39,303 bases of DNA from JBLHGU01 sp047615875 (GCA_047615875.1 JBLHGU010000028.1:1-39303); one strand, 5' to 3'; shown: positions 26,641-35,110, numbered from the stretch's first letter. Notes: generated by a model not told the origin, from the sequence alone. Made by a program: numbers and translations.

Positions 26641-26997
26641 TTATTGCACACTACCAAATGATTCACTCGTACTACCTGCGGGAGGTCTAATGCCGGCCAA
26701 TCGACATCCCTGAGCCACCGGACCCTTAGGTAATATTTTATACAGGTATTTCAACCCCCCACGAGAGTGAAAATGCTCGTTAAGGGCATCATGCAATCTA
26801 CGAATATTTGCGTCTTCCTGTTGTGAAAAATAGGCCTGTAATATCTGTATTATTTCCCAGTGGTCAGCTTCCAGCACCAACTCCTCAATAGCAGCAAGTG
26901 TCAGTGCATCGTTTTGGCTCCAGCCAGCAGGAGCGTGTGGAAAATCCTTGACTGGTGACCTGCCAGGATGAAGAATATCGTTCATCGTGTTAACCAT
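26641..26997 (-). CDS. DsrC/TusE-family protein lacking the conserved C-terminal Cys
   Basis: A 118-residue member of the DsrC/TusE fold. It shows GWSQNDALTLAA, the family motif DHWEIIQILQAYF, and YLYKILPKGPVAQGCRLAGI, which aligns without gaps with E. coli TusE near PKGPAKQATKIAGL. DsrC and TusE end in K-P-x-x-C-(V/I), whose penultimate Cys carries sulfur. Here that position is Ser (PPAGS), and eight or nine extra residues follow. A Cys is kept eleven residues upstream, where DsrC has its second Cys. Sulfur transfer as in TusE is therefore unlikely. A GAGG ribosome-binding site 8 bp before the ATG supports the start. It is divergent from the TauD-like gene. Confidence 0.8.
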   Translation of the reverse strand: MVNTMNDILHPGRSPVKDFPHAPAGWSQNDALTLAAIEELVLEADHWEIIQILQAYFSQQEDANIRRLHDALNEHFHSRGGLKYLYKILPKGPVAQGCRLAGIRPPAGSTSESFGSVQ

Positions 26998-27078
26998 TGA
27001 TTGACCTCGTCAATTGGTTTTAGAATCATGTCACTATAACGTCGAACCAACGGCAAAATCAAACTAGCAACTTCATCT

Positions 27079-27948
27079 ATGTCTTATTCTCCACTGCACC
27101 GGGACTTTGGTATTCGAATTACCGATACTAATCTCAGGGAAATTTCCGTTGATTCGGGTTATCAGAAAATTCGCCAATTGTTTGAAGAGCATTCGCTGCT
27201 GTTATTTCCAGCCCAGCATCTCAATGACATAGAGCAACTGGCATTCGCGAAATTGTTTGGAGTTATTGAAGACAGATCCAATGCACAGATGAACGGACCA
27301 GAAAAAATCTCCCCTGTTAGTAATGTAAAAAGTTCTGGCAACACTTACGCAGAAAACGATTTAAAAACCCTGGATCTAAGATCTAATATGTTGTGGCATA
27401 CCGACAGCACCTTCTTACCGGTTCCCGCATTGGCTAATATCCTACAAGCCAGGCAACTACCCAGTGAGGGTGGGGCGACCGAGTTTTTATCCAGCCGAGC
27501 CGGATTTAATCGCTTCGACGAAAGCCTAAAAACAAGACTGCGAACAATGATTTTTTGTCACCGATATGGCCATTCCAGAGCCCAAATAGATCCACGACTT
27601 GCCGATATGGATCATATCGGCAAGTGGCCAGATCAACGCTGGCGAGCGGTGTGGGAGAACCCAGCAAACCACACAGAGTCACTCTACATCGCATCGCATG
27701 CTTTTCAGGTTGAGGGCATGACAGAAAAGCAGGGACGAGACCTGTTAAAACACCTGATAGAAGAGATCTCCAGCGAAGATTGCATTTATACGCACCACTG
27801 GCAAGTTGGCGATGTCATTATTTGGGATGAACGTGCTGTTCTTCATCGTGGCACTCCGTGGCCATACAATGAAGCACGCACTCTTGCCAGCGTATGTGTC
27901 TCTGCTGGGCTAAAGGATGGACTTCAGCTTGTTACACCACCAAGTTAG
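27079..27948 (+). CDS. TauD/TfdA-family Fe(II)/2-oxoglutarate dioxygenase
   Basis: A 289-residue non-heme iron oxygenase. The iron ligands are visible as WHTDSTF (His107, Asp109) and VLHRGTPW (His256). Arg267 in EARTLASVC is the likely 2-oxoglutarate anchor. Family members release sulfite from taurine or cleave alkyl sulfates and aryloxyacetates; the substrate here is not determined. Neighbours are a DsrC-like gene (divergent, 81 bp) and a sulfatase (convergent, stops overlapping by 17 bp), which leans towards organosulfur chemistry. No taurine transporter is in view. Confidence 0.88.
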   Translation: MSYSPLHRDFGIRITDTNLREISVDSGYQKIRQLFEEHSLLLFPAQHLNDIEQLAFAKLFGVIEDRSNAQMNGPEKISPVSNVKSSGNTYAENDLKTLDLRSNMLWHTDSTFLPVPALANILQARQLPSEGGATEFLSSRAGFNRFDESLKTRLRTMIFCHRYGHSRAQIDPRLADMDHIGKWPDQRWRAVWENPANHTESLYIASHAFQVEGMTEKQGRDLLKHLIEEISSEDCIYTHHWQVGDVIIWDERAVLHRGTPWPYNEARTLASVCVSAGLKDGLQLVTPPS

Positions 27949-29522
27949 TGCTCTCAGCTAAAAAAACTGCCTCGGTGGTAATAGTTCCTAGTTTTTCGTG
28001 GGCCTGTGTAAGGGCCGACTTTCTCTCTTTAGGCCCTTCTGGAGTAAGTATTATCTCCGTTAATCCCCTCTCGTCATGATTCATTCGCCAGGACAACAGT
28101 CGCTCGCAATAGGTCAGTCGCACATCGCGATAAATTGGGTCATTGGCCACATTTTTGATTTCTCCCGGGTCTTTCTTCAAGTCGTACAATAACGGTGGCA
28201 ATGCGGTGAAGTGAACATACTTGTACTCGTGATCGCGAATCACATTAAGTACACACTGATGCGCGGTTAAGCCCAGACTTTGTTCCTTTGCACTATCCAG
28301 AACATCGCGAAAATCATATTCGAAGTGAACTTCACGACGCCACTGCTCAGGTTCTGGGGCACCGTTTACCAATGACATCAATGATAAACCATCGCATTGT
28401 GTCGGAATATCGATACCCAGCCTGTCGAGCAAAGTCGGCATAATATCTACATTCTCCGTGAAAGATGTTAAATGGCATCCTCGAGTTACATCCGCAGCAC
28501 GGGATGGATCACGAATAATTAAAGGAATATGATAAGAAGCATCGAAAAACCCCAGCTTATTAATGAGCCAATGCTCACCCATTTGTTCGCCATGATCTGA
28601 TGTCAAAATAATCAGTGTGTCATCCCACTGATTAGTTTTCTTTAGAAAGTTAAACAGTCGACCTAAATTGTCATCCAATTCTTTAATCAGACCGAGGTAA
28701 GATGCCCGCAAGCGATGAATGGTCTGGTCATTGTCAGGCGCACGAAATTTGACCTGGCCCAACATATACCGCAAAAACGGATGTTGAGCGGCTTCCTGAT
28801 CGACGCTATTGCAACGATCAATGGATTGCGATACATCTGGGCATGTACATCTGGTTATAAGGCTCAGGAGCGACGAAGGGTGGATGCGGTCGCAACAATG
28901 ACAAATGGGGCATCCAGCCCGCCTCCTGCTCGGCAACCCAGTTCATACACTGATCGACCATAAAGTAAGATTCATGGTCTTCCTTCGACAGGTTCAATGG
29001 CAGCGGTACGGGGCCGCCCTCCTCCCACTCAACTCCGGTCTTTTTCGTCTCATATAAATCAAACAACCGTTCAGGTATCGAATAACCTTTGCGATCTAAA
29101 TCCCTAACCCACTCCCGGGGCACATCAAACTCGTAATTGCTATGGCTATCGATCCCAGCCAGTGGTTCGCTATAATGCATTAATCTCGGATCGGTGGAAT
29201 CCAGATAACGAGGATCTCTGGCGGAATCTGTATAGCCAAACAACGAGGGTTTGTAGCCATATTTGCGGCACTCCTGCGCCCAATTGGTAAATCGTTGCTC
29301 CAACGGGGTACCATTTTTAACACAACGGTGATTATGCAAATACATACCTGTATGAATTGAGGAACGACTCGGCGCACAGGGAGTCGCCTGGGCATAATGA
29401 TTGAGAAATAACACGCCGTCATTGGCCAATTGATCCATATTGGGTGTGCGAAGAACAGGATGACCAAGCACAGAAAGGCACTCGGCTCTCCATTGGTCTA
29501 ATGTTATAAACAAAACATTCAA
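27932..29522 (-). pseudogene. Sulfatase / phosphonate monoester hydrolase family protein, frameshifted
   Basis: Two adjacent minus-strand frames together form one alkaline-phosphatase-superfamily hydrolase of about 525 residues. The first part (29522 to about 28840, TTG start) has LFITLDQWRAECL, the sulfatase signature CAPSR (Cys49, to be converted to formylglycine) and RPHPPFVAPEPYNQMY. The second part (to 27932) continues with SVDQEAAQHPF, ILTSDHGEQMGEH and the C-terminal domain. The first frame otherwise ends at a TGA shortly after MPRCIAIH. Skipping one base near 28836-28842 restores the frame, giving MYMP-DVSQSID without a gap. Similarity to phosphonate monoester hydrolases (GYTDSARDPRY) makes the substrate uncertain. 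It follows moaE by 26 bp. Confidence 0.82.
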
Positions 29523-29548
29523 TGGCTAAATTCTCATCGATTGACTGA

Positions 29549-29986
29549 TTACCCAGCAGTGTTCTTACTCACCCAGCGTTGACCATCGCGCAAAGTTTCC
29601 TTTTTCCAGAAAGGCGCTCGTGATTTCAGCGCCTCCATAATTTCCCGGCAAACGATAAAGGCAGACTTTCGGTGTGGGGTCCACACGCCTACCAGCACAA
29701 TATCGTCGCCTGGCAATAGTTTGCCTACGCGATGAATCACCATGCATTCGAGAACTTCATGGTCTACACAGCATTCACCCATGATCTGCTCTAATTGAGA
29801 CTCTGTCATACTGGGATAGTACTCCAGTTCCATGCCGACAACATCATCGCCCTCATTGAAATCCCGCATAGTGCCGACAAATGTCGCACAAGCGCCAAAA
29901 CGACCCTTTAAATCTAGCCGACTTCTGCTAATTTCAGCGAGTTCATCCCAGGGATTAAAGCTTTCCGAGCGTATTGAGATAATCAT
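29549..29986 (-). CDS. moaE: Molybdopterin synthase catalytic subunit
   Basis: A 145-residue protein that converts precursor Z (cPMP) to molybdopterin using sulfur from thiocarboxylated MoaD. Recognisable segments are GACATFVGTMRDFNEGD, MELEYYPSMTE, VIHRVGKLLPGDDIVLVGV, and the lysine-bearing active-site region RAPFWKKETL. The ATG overlaps the moaD stop by one base (TAATG), so both subunits of the heterotetramer are coupled. A sulfatase gene follows on the same strand. Confidence 0.96.
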   Translation of the reverse strand: MIISIRSESFNPWDELAEISRSRLDLKGRFGACATFVGTMRDFNEGDDVVGMELEYYPSMTESQLEQIMGECCVDHEVLECMVIHRVGKLLPGDDIVLVGVWTPHRKSAFIVCREIMEALKSRAPFWKKETLRDGQRWVSKNTAG

Positions 29987-30216
29987 TAACCACCTGTTAC
30001 AGGTGGGAAAAATGCCACCTCGTCGCCATCCGATACCGGGCTGGACAGTTGTGCATATTGCTTATTAATTGCCACCAGAATATGCGGGTCCAGCGGTAAA
30101 TCACAGACACGCTGCCAAACTCCAGCGGCATTGTCGCCTGATTGAAGTTCGACAACTTGTTCAGAAAAACCTGCTTGTTCACGCAGTGCGGCGAAACATT
30201 TGATGGTAACGTTCAT
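29986..30216 (-). CDS. moaD: Molybdopterin synthase sulfur carrier subunit
   Basis: A 76-residue ubiquitin-fold protein ending in Gly-Gly (FFPPVTGG), whose C-terminus becomes the thiocarboxylate that donates sulfur in molybdopterin synthesis. The strand pattern VTIKCFAALREQAG and the conserved VAINKQYAQLSSPVSDGDEVAF are typical. It is the first gene of the moaD-moaE unit and diverges from moaB with a shared short promoter region. Confidence 0.95.
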   Translation of the reverse strand: MNVTIKCFAALREQAGFSEQVVELQSGDNAAGVWQRVCDLPLDPHILVAINKQYAQLSSPVSDGDEVAFFPPVTGG

Positions 30217-30252
30217 ATGTTATGGAAAAATAGGTAACTACTTGAGTTGAAG

Positions 30253-30260
30253 ATTATAAT
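30253..30260. promoter_or_regulatory. Palindromic -10 element between moaD and moaB
   Basis: ATTATAAT is its own reverse complement and so offers a perfect TATAAT on both strands (30255-30260 plus, 30253-30258 minus). Predicted leaders are about 20-30 nt for both moaB and moaD. No good -35 is seen on the plus strand. Confidence 0.45.
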
Positions 30261-30288
30261 GCCCTAATTTACATTTGGCTTGAGAATT

Positions 30289-30810
30289 ATGAAAAGAGAA
30301 TTGATACCTGTAACCATTAGCGTCCTGACAATCTCCGACTCTCGAACGGAAGCAGAGGACAAGTCAGGTAAATTACTGGTTAAAAGATTGACTGAAGGCG
30401 GCCATAGGCTAATGGAAAAGGCCGTTTGTCGTGATGATGTGTATCAGATTCGCGCGATTGTTTCCGGCTGGATCGCTAGCCCTGAATTACAGGTCATATT
30501 AACTACCGGTGGTACTGGTGTGACCGGCCGTGATGGCACCCCAGAAGCGGTTACACCCCTGCTAGATAAGATTATTGGTGGTTTTGGCGAGATGTTTCGA
30601 AATATTTCCTACGATGAGATAGGCACTTCTTCGTTACAGTCAAGAGCCATAGCCGGTGTCGCTAATGGTACTTATGTTTTTGCTTTGCCAGGATCCTCTG
30701 GGGCCTGCGCCACAGCCTGGGATCAAATTATTAGCAAACAGCTTGACTACCGTACCCGCCCCTGCAATCTTGTGGAACTGATGCCACGCTTACTCGAACA
30801 CCTGGATTAA
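30289..30810 (+). CDS. moaB: Molybdenum cofactor biosynthesis protein B
   Basis: A 173-residue MogA/MoaB-fold protein implicated in adenylation of molybdopterin. Signature segments are SVLTISDSRTEAEDKSG, the nucleotide-binding LTTGGTGVTGRDGTPEA, EIGTSSLQSRAIAGV and the C-terminal TRPCNLVELMPRL. Alignment with E. coli MoaB is close along the whole length. The ATG at 30289 is preferred over TTG at 30280 because the canonical N-terminus begins just before IPVTISVL. It diverges from moaD-moaE. Confidence 0.93.
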   Translation: MKRELIPVTISVLTISDSRTEAEDKSGKLLVKRLTEGGHRLMEKAVCRDDVYQIRAIVSGWIASPELQVILTTGGTGVTGRDGTPEAVTPLLDKIIGGFGEMFRNISYDEIGTSSLQSRAIAGVANGTYVFALPGSSGACATAWDQIISKQLDYRTRPCNLVELMPRLLEHLD

Positions 30811-30825
30811 ATACTGCTCCAGTCT

Positions 30826-31434
30826 TTATTCGGGCAGATCATGCCCCATGCAGGTAAAAAATTGACAAAGGAATCGATAGGTTAGACCCCATACAATTCT
30901 TGAGTCATTTTCTCCGAATCGAATACCAGGATATTTCATCTTGTCAGCCTGATGGTAAATCACCGATGTACGATTGCGTTCCTCAAGCAAATGCGCAAGG
31001 GGCAGTCGAGCCACTGCTTGCACTTCGTTATTAATCTCAACGCTAGCCTGGTTATCCAGGCTGTAAACAAAACAGGAAATAACCATGCCAGCTGAGGTGC
31101 CACCGTGCCTGCCTTGTAGATCATCCAGACGCCCGAGACATTGATCCGAGGTTAATTGTACGCCAACCTCCTCCAGGGTCTCACGCTCTGCCACTGCCTG
31201 TGCATCTGCATCCTGTTTTTCTCGGCGACCACCCGGAAACGCTATTTGTCCAGACCAGGGATCACCCTGCCGTTTCGCGCGTTCGATAAAGAAAATGGAG
31301 ATTCCATGTTCAGAAGGTTCCAGAATTAATGCGACACTGGCATGATGACTGCCACCATCACAACTATGAATTTCTGGAAGGTAGCCCTGCAGGCGATTCT
31401 GAATAGTTAGGAAAGTGAGACCAGGTACCGTCAT
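30826..31434 (-). CDS. Nudix hydrolase, probable coenzyme A pyrophosphatase type
   Basis: A 202-residue Nudix protein. DPWSGQIAFPGGRREKQDAD followed by AERETLEEVGV gives the Nudix box with the metal-binding R-E-x-x-E-E. The preceding GQIAFPGG and following LGRLDDLQGRHGGTSAGM are features of the CoA-pyrophosphatase (NudL/UPF0035) branch. It probably hydrolyses a nucleoside-diphosphate-linked compound such as CoA, but this is family-level inference. Its ATG immediately follows the TAA of the upstream outer-membrane protein gene. Confidence 0.87.
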   Translation of the reverse strand: MTVPGLTFLTIQNRLQGYLPEIHSCDGGSHHASVALILEPSEHGISIFFIERAKRQGDPWSGQIAFPGGRREKQDADAQAVAERETLEEVGVQLTSDQCLGRLDDLQGRHGGTSAGMVISCFVYSLDNQASVEINNEVQAVARLPLAHLLEERNRTSVIYHQADKMKYPGIRFGENDSRIVWGLTYRFLCQFFTCMGHDLPE

Positions 31435-32094
31435 TTACCAGCGAATACCTGCTCCAAGAATAAACCCATCACTTTCCGCGGTATCGTTAGCACCACCATT
31501 GTCAAAATCAAGTCTGAAACGACGGTAGCCTAAACGTAAAGACATGAAGGGGGCCGGATCAAAACTCAGACCAGCCTCAATTTCACGTCCCTCAAGATTT
31601 GAACGATTGCCGGCATCGCCTAAATCTGGCAGCCAGCTGGTTTGACCGTAGAACGAAAATACACCGCCCAGACCCACGCGGCCTTCCGCTGTTAAACGAG
31701 GTCCCGACGAGGAACCTATACCATTACCTAGATCAATCTCCTCCCAGCCAGCGCCAAGAGCCATGAAACTATTATCAGTTAGAGAAAAAAATCTACGCTT
31801 CAAATCAATACTGAAATGATCTGTATCATCCAGCCCGATAGATTTCATATCTGAACGATGTAGCGAACCTTTCACCCCCCATTTCTGATTCCACCAGGCT
31901 TCCGCAAAGCCACTTAAAGTAGCATTATCCAGAAAGTCTTCATCGAAGCCATTGCTGTCAGTTTGATTGGACCACCAAAATACACCAACCTCACCGTCCA
32001 ATGGACCAAGGGCAAAACTATCTGCCACTATGCCCAGACACCCCGGACCAGCTATGATGCAAACGAGTAAAAGCTTTTTAATGGATTTCGCCAT
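31435..32094 (-). CDS. YfaZ-like outer membrane beta-barrel protein
   Basis: A 219-residue exported protein with a signal peptide (LLLVCIIAGPGCLGIVADSFA, cut here as residues 8-28 shifted by one) and then alternating polar/hydrophobic strands rich in Gly and aromatic residues, ending in an aromatic C-terminal residue (GAGIRW). This is the usual mark of an outer-membrane barrel recognised by the BAM machinery. The overall pattern resembles the YfaZ family, whose function is unknown. It shares a transcript with the Nudix gene. Divergent hslR starts about 90 bp away. Confidence 0.65.
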   Translation of the reverse strand: MAKSIKKLLLVCIIAGPGCLGIVADSFALGPLDGEVGVFWWSNQTDSNGFDEDFLDNATLSGFAEAWWNQKWGVKGSLHRSDMKSIGLDDTDHFSIDLKRRFFSLTDNSFMALGAGWEEIDLGNGIGSSSGPRLTAEGRVGLGGVFSFYGQTSWLPDLGDAGNRSNLEGREIEAGLSFDPAPFMSLRLGYRRFRLDFDNGGANDTAESDGFILGAGIRW

Positions 32095-32184
32095 GACAAA
32101 TTTTCAGAATGAGTCCAGGAAATTGAGATTATTTTACAATAAAATAGCACTTTCTTTGAAATTAATTTAAGAACTATCTGACCA

Positions 32185-32610
32185 ATGGTTGATCGACCCG
32201 ATAAAAAGCCAGAAACCAGTTCCCATGCAGTTGAAGTGAGATTAGATCGCTGGCTTATGGCAGCCCGATTCTATAAAACTCGGCAATTGTCGGCAGCTGC
32301 ACTCAAATCTGGCCATATTGAACTCAATGGGCGTAAAGCCAAACCTGCCAAAAGCGTCCAAAAAGGTGACATTCTGGATATCCGTAAGCACCCGTTCCGA
32401 CTGGAGCTCACGGTACTGGAAATTCGGGAAAAACGGGTCGGCGCAGAACTCGCCAGTCAAATGTACGAAGAAACTGCAGCCAGTGTTAAAAAGCGTCAGG
32501 TCATTCTTGATCAGCAGGCAGTGGAACGTCAGTCAGTACGATTTGAGAGCGGCCGCCCGAGCAAGAAAGACCGTCGCTCTATTTCTCGATTTAAACGACA
32601 GAGTATCTGA
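32185..32610 (+). CDS. hslR: S4-domain RNA-binding heat shock protein Hsp15
   Basis: A 141-residue basic protein. The S4 domain near the N-terminus reads VRLDRWLMAARFYKTR, then SGHIELNGRKAKPAKSV and GDILDIRK. A basic C-terminal tail carries GRPSKKDRRSISRFKRQ. In E. coli, Hsp15 binds free 50S subunits still holding nascent chains after stalling and helps recycle them. Length is close to the E. coli protein (133). hemW begins 7 bp downstream, so the two are probably cotranscribed. Confidence 0.92.
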   Translation: MVDRPDKKPETSSHAVEVRLDRWLMAARFYKTRQLSAAALKSGHIELNGRKAKPAKSVQKGDILDIRKHPFRLELTVLEIREKRVGAELASQMYEETAASVKKRQVILDQQAVERQSVRFESGRPSKKDRRSISRFKRQSI

Positions 32611-32617
32611 ATTTTCA

Positions 32618-33763
32618 ATGTTTACAGATTTAAACCGGATTCCCGCTGCACTTTACGTGCACTTTCCCTGGTGTATTCGCAAATGTCCCTATTGTGACTT
32701 CAACTCCCATGCGTTACACGGCACGATTCCAGATGAGGCTTATTCAAGGGTATTAGCAACAGACATAGAGAAAGAATTATTGGCATTAGGCGATCGCCAG
32801 ATAATCAGTATTTTTTTTGGCGGCGGCACACCCAGTTTAATGGCGGTACAGAGCATCTCATCGGTGATAGATGTGGTCTCACTCAGCGGCCACCTGGCAA
32901 CTAATGCAGAAATCACACTGGAAGCCAACCCAGGCTCCCTCGACGCTGCACGTTTCAAAGGATATTTCGATGCTGGCGTCAATCGGTTATCTATTGGTGC
33001 ACAAAGTTTTAACGATAAAGCACTTAAAACACTTGGCCGAATACATGATGCCCGGCAAATTCACAAGGCCTACGAAACCGCAAGGCAATGTGGATTCGAG
33101 AATATAAACATCGATCTAATGTTCGGCTTACCGCAACAAACCTTTGACGAGGCAAAACGAGATTTAGATATAGCATTCGAACTCAATCCAGAGCACATTT
33201 CATACTATCAGCTAACCCTTGAACCCAATACATTGTTTCATCACCAGCCACCAGAACTACCTGATGATGACACGTTGTGGCAAATCCATGAAAACGGGCT
33301 GCAACAATTAGCCGAAAATCACTATGCTCAATATGAGGTATCGGCTTTCGCTAAATCAGGAAAACAATGCCAACATAATCTAAATTACTGGTCCTATGGT
33401 GACTACATCGGTGTCGGCGCCGGAGCCCATGGCAAGCTTACAGATTCAGAGCAAGTTTTGCGTTACAGCAAACCACGCAGCCCGAAAGATTATCTGTCCT
33501 GTGCTAAAGATTTTCGACGTTCAGAAAAACCGGTCAATGACGTTAACCGAAGATTCGAATATTTACTAAACGCATTACGACTAAAAGCCGGTTTTAGCCT
33601 CATTGAATATGTCCAGCGTACCGGCGATTCAGTGGATGAGATATTAACCAAACTACAACCTATGATAGACAAAGAACTGGTCAGAATAGACGATCAAACA
33701 GTGCGCGCCACTGAACGAGGCTATTTGTATCTTAACGATATACTGGAACCCTTTCTTCCTTAG
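32618..33763 (+). CDS. hemW: Radical SAM heme chaperone HemW
   Basis: A 381-residue radical SAM protein. The cluster motif is C19-x3-C23-x2-C26 followed by Asp-Phe (CIRKCPYCDF), where true HemN has a fourth Cys. This marks HemW, a heme-binding chaperone once annotated as coproporphyrinogen dehydrogenase. Other features are FFGGGTPSL, LEANPGS, RLSIGAQSF and CQHNLNYWSYGDYIGVGAGAHG. The ATG at 32618 was chosen over an in-frame start at 32318, which lies inside hslR. Length agrees with E. coli (378). Confidence 0.94.
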   Translation: MFTDLNRIPAALYVHFPWCIRKCPYCDFNSHALHGTIPDEAYSRVLATDIEKELLALGDRQIISIFFGGGTPSLMAVQSISSVIDVVSLSGHLATNAEITLEANPGSLDAARFKGYFDAGVNRLSIGAQSFNDKALKTLGRIHDARQIHKAYETARQCGFENINIDLMFGLPQQTFDEAKRDLDIAFELNPEHISYYQLTLEPNTLFHHQPPELPDDDTLWQIHENGLQQLAENHYAQYEVSAFAKSGKQCQHNLNYWSYGDYIGVGAGAHGKLTDSEQVLRYSKPRSPKDYLSCAKDFRRSEKPVNDVNRRFEYLLNALRLKAGFSLIEYVQRTGDSVDEILTKLQPMIDKELVRIDDQTVRATERGYLYLNDILEPFLP

Positions 33764-33829
33764 AATCAACTGCGAATAAAATTATGGATTTTTATCTCGA
33801 AATTGCGGCTTCGGCTAAATTGATATGTC

Positions 33830-34537
33830 ATGAGTAGACCCGATCTTAAACTTTATTATTCCTCTACACCAAACGGACACAAACCGTTGTTGCTGCTGGA
33901 AGAGCTGCAGGTACCCTATAGTTTAATACCTGTCGACCTGAATAGCGGCGAACAATATTCAGAGGCGTTCAGTCGAATATCACCGAATAACCGAATCCCA
34001 GCACTCCAGGATTTTGGCCCATTGGATAACGGTGAAAACATTGAGATATTCGAGTCCGCCGCAATTCTGTACTACCTTGCAGAAAAATATCAGCGCTTCA
34101 TTCCCAGCGAACTCCGACTAAAACTCATTGTCAATCAATGGCTATACTGGCAGATGTCGGCACTCGGTCCAATGGCCGGACAAGCACACCATTTTCTACA
34201 CTACGCTCCTGTGACCGTAGACTATGGCATTAATCGTTATGTTACCGAATGCAGTCGGCTATATCAGGTGCTCGAAAGAAGGTTGACCAACAGAAATTAT
34301 ATTGCCGATCAATATTCCATTGCCGACATGGCTATCTGGGGTTGGGTTATGCGCCATCATCGGCACCAACAGAACCTGGATGATTTCCCTGCCATCCGTA
34401 GCTGGTTCAATCTGCTTGAGCAACGCCCGGCCGTACAAAAGGTTCGTGAAATTGCAGCACAGCAAATGGGCGTAAACACCGATGTTGATGACGATGCCCG
34501 TGCCGTTCTTTTCAAGCTTTCCTCCGACAGTAAATAG
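33830..34537 (+). CDS. Glutathione S-transferase, Nu-class (YfcG/YghU-like)
   Basis: A 235-residue GST. The N-terminal thioredoxin-like domain has STPNGHKPLLLLEEL, where the T-P-N-G motif replaces the catalytic Ser/Tyr seen in other classes. This is typical of Nu-class enzymes with disulfide-bond reductase activity. PNNRIPAL carries the cis-Pro, and IFESAAILYYLAEKY the glutathione-binding Glu-Ser. A helical C-terminal domain follows (YIADQYSIADMAIWGW). The substrate is unknown. It is monocistronic, converging on the YpeA-like gene. Confidence 0.9.
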   Translation: MSRPDLKLYYSSTPNGHKPLLLLEELQVPYSLIPVDLNSGEQYSEAFSRISPNNRIPALQDFGPLDNGENIEIFESAAILYYLAEKYQRFIPSELRLKLIVNQWLYWQMSALGPMAGQAHHFLHYAPVTVDYGINRYVTECSRLYQVLERRLTNRNYIADQYSIADMAIWGWVMRHHRHQQNLDDFPAIRSWFNLLEQRPAVQKVREIAAQQMGVNTDVDDDARAVLFKLSSDSK

Positions 34538-34608
34538 CCGCCAGTTAGAATTCTCCCAAATTTGGCCACATCCACTTCGATACTATGACATTCAAATGGC
34601 TGAATAAC

Positions 34609-35043
34609 TTAGCGGCTATCGATTAACAACGTACCCATACTAACTCGGTCCTCTGTTTCAAACCCCAGTCGCCTATAAAAACTGGCCACATCACTACTCT
34701 CCGACCTTATCTGAAGATTAACTTTGCAACAACCCAGGGCCGCTAAACGGGCCATGGCGTATGTAACCAATTTTCTACCAAGGCCCTGTCGGCGGCTGGA
34801 TGGATGGACGACAACGCTATATAACCAACCACGATGGCCATCGTATCCGGCCATTACTGTGCCACCTATCTGGGCCGAATTGTCTGCAACGAATAGTAAG
34901 TTATCGTCATTTTCGAGCTTTTCTTTAAGAACCTTTTGCGGATCATTATGAGCTAAAGCATTAGGAAATTCTCGTCGCCACAACTCAATTACCTGATCGT
35001 AATCCGCGTTCCCATATTGTCGTATTTCAAAGTTGCCTGCCAT
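34609..35043 (-). CDS. GNAT acetyltransferase, YpeA-like
   Basis: A 144-residue acetyltransferase resembling E. coli YpeA throughout: IRQYGNADYDQVIELW at the start, FVADNSAQIGGTVMAGYDGHRGWLY in the centre, the CoA-binding loop VVHPSSRRQGLGRKL, and a C-terminal SFYRRLGFETED. The conserved GTVMxGYDGHRG block is distinctive for this group. The acceptor substrate is not known. It stands alone between the GST gene (convergent) and the lipoprotein gene. Confidence 0.87.
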   Translation of the reverse strand: MAGNFEIRQYGNADYDQVIELWRREFPNALAHNDPQKVLKEKLENDDNLLFVADNSAQIGGTVMAGYDGHRGWLYSVVVHPSSRRQGLGRKLVTYAMARLAALGCCKVNLQIRSESSDVASFYRRLGFETEDRVSMGTLLIDSR

Positions 35044-35110
35044 ATTCGCTCCTTATTCCAACGGTGAGTAATCTAAGCACGATTATACCTATTGACTGAT
35101 GAACAAATAT

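Noticed and set aside
28829..28857. Explaining the sulfatase frameshift by loss of a simple 14-bp tandem duplication
   Set aside because: Removing 14 bp would bring in the third frame, not the one that continues the sulfatase; a net shift of one base is needed.
32318..32617. 100-residue N-terminal extension of HemW
   Set aside because: It lies within hslR in another frame and has no radical-SAM-related sequence; the ATG at 32618 fits the family.
34535..34618. Inverted TAGCCGC/GCGGCTA pair flanking the GST-YpeA gap
   Set aside because: The arms are 70 bp apart, only 7 bp long, and the two stop-codon regions account for part of the match; no T run follows.
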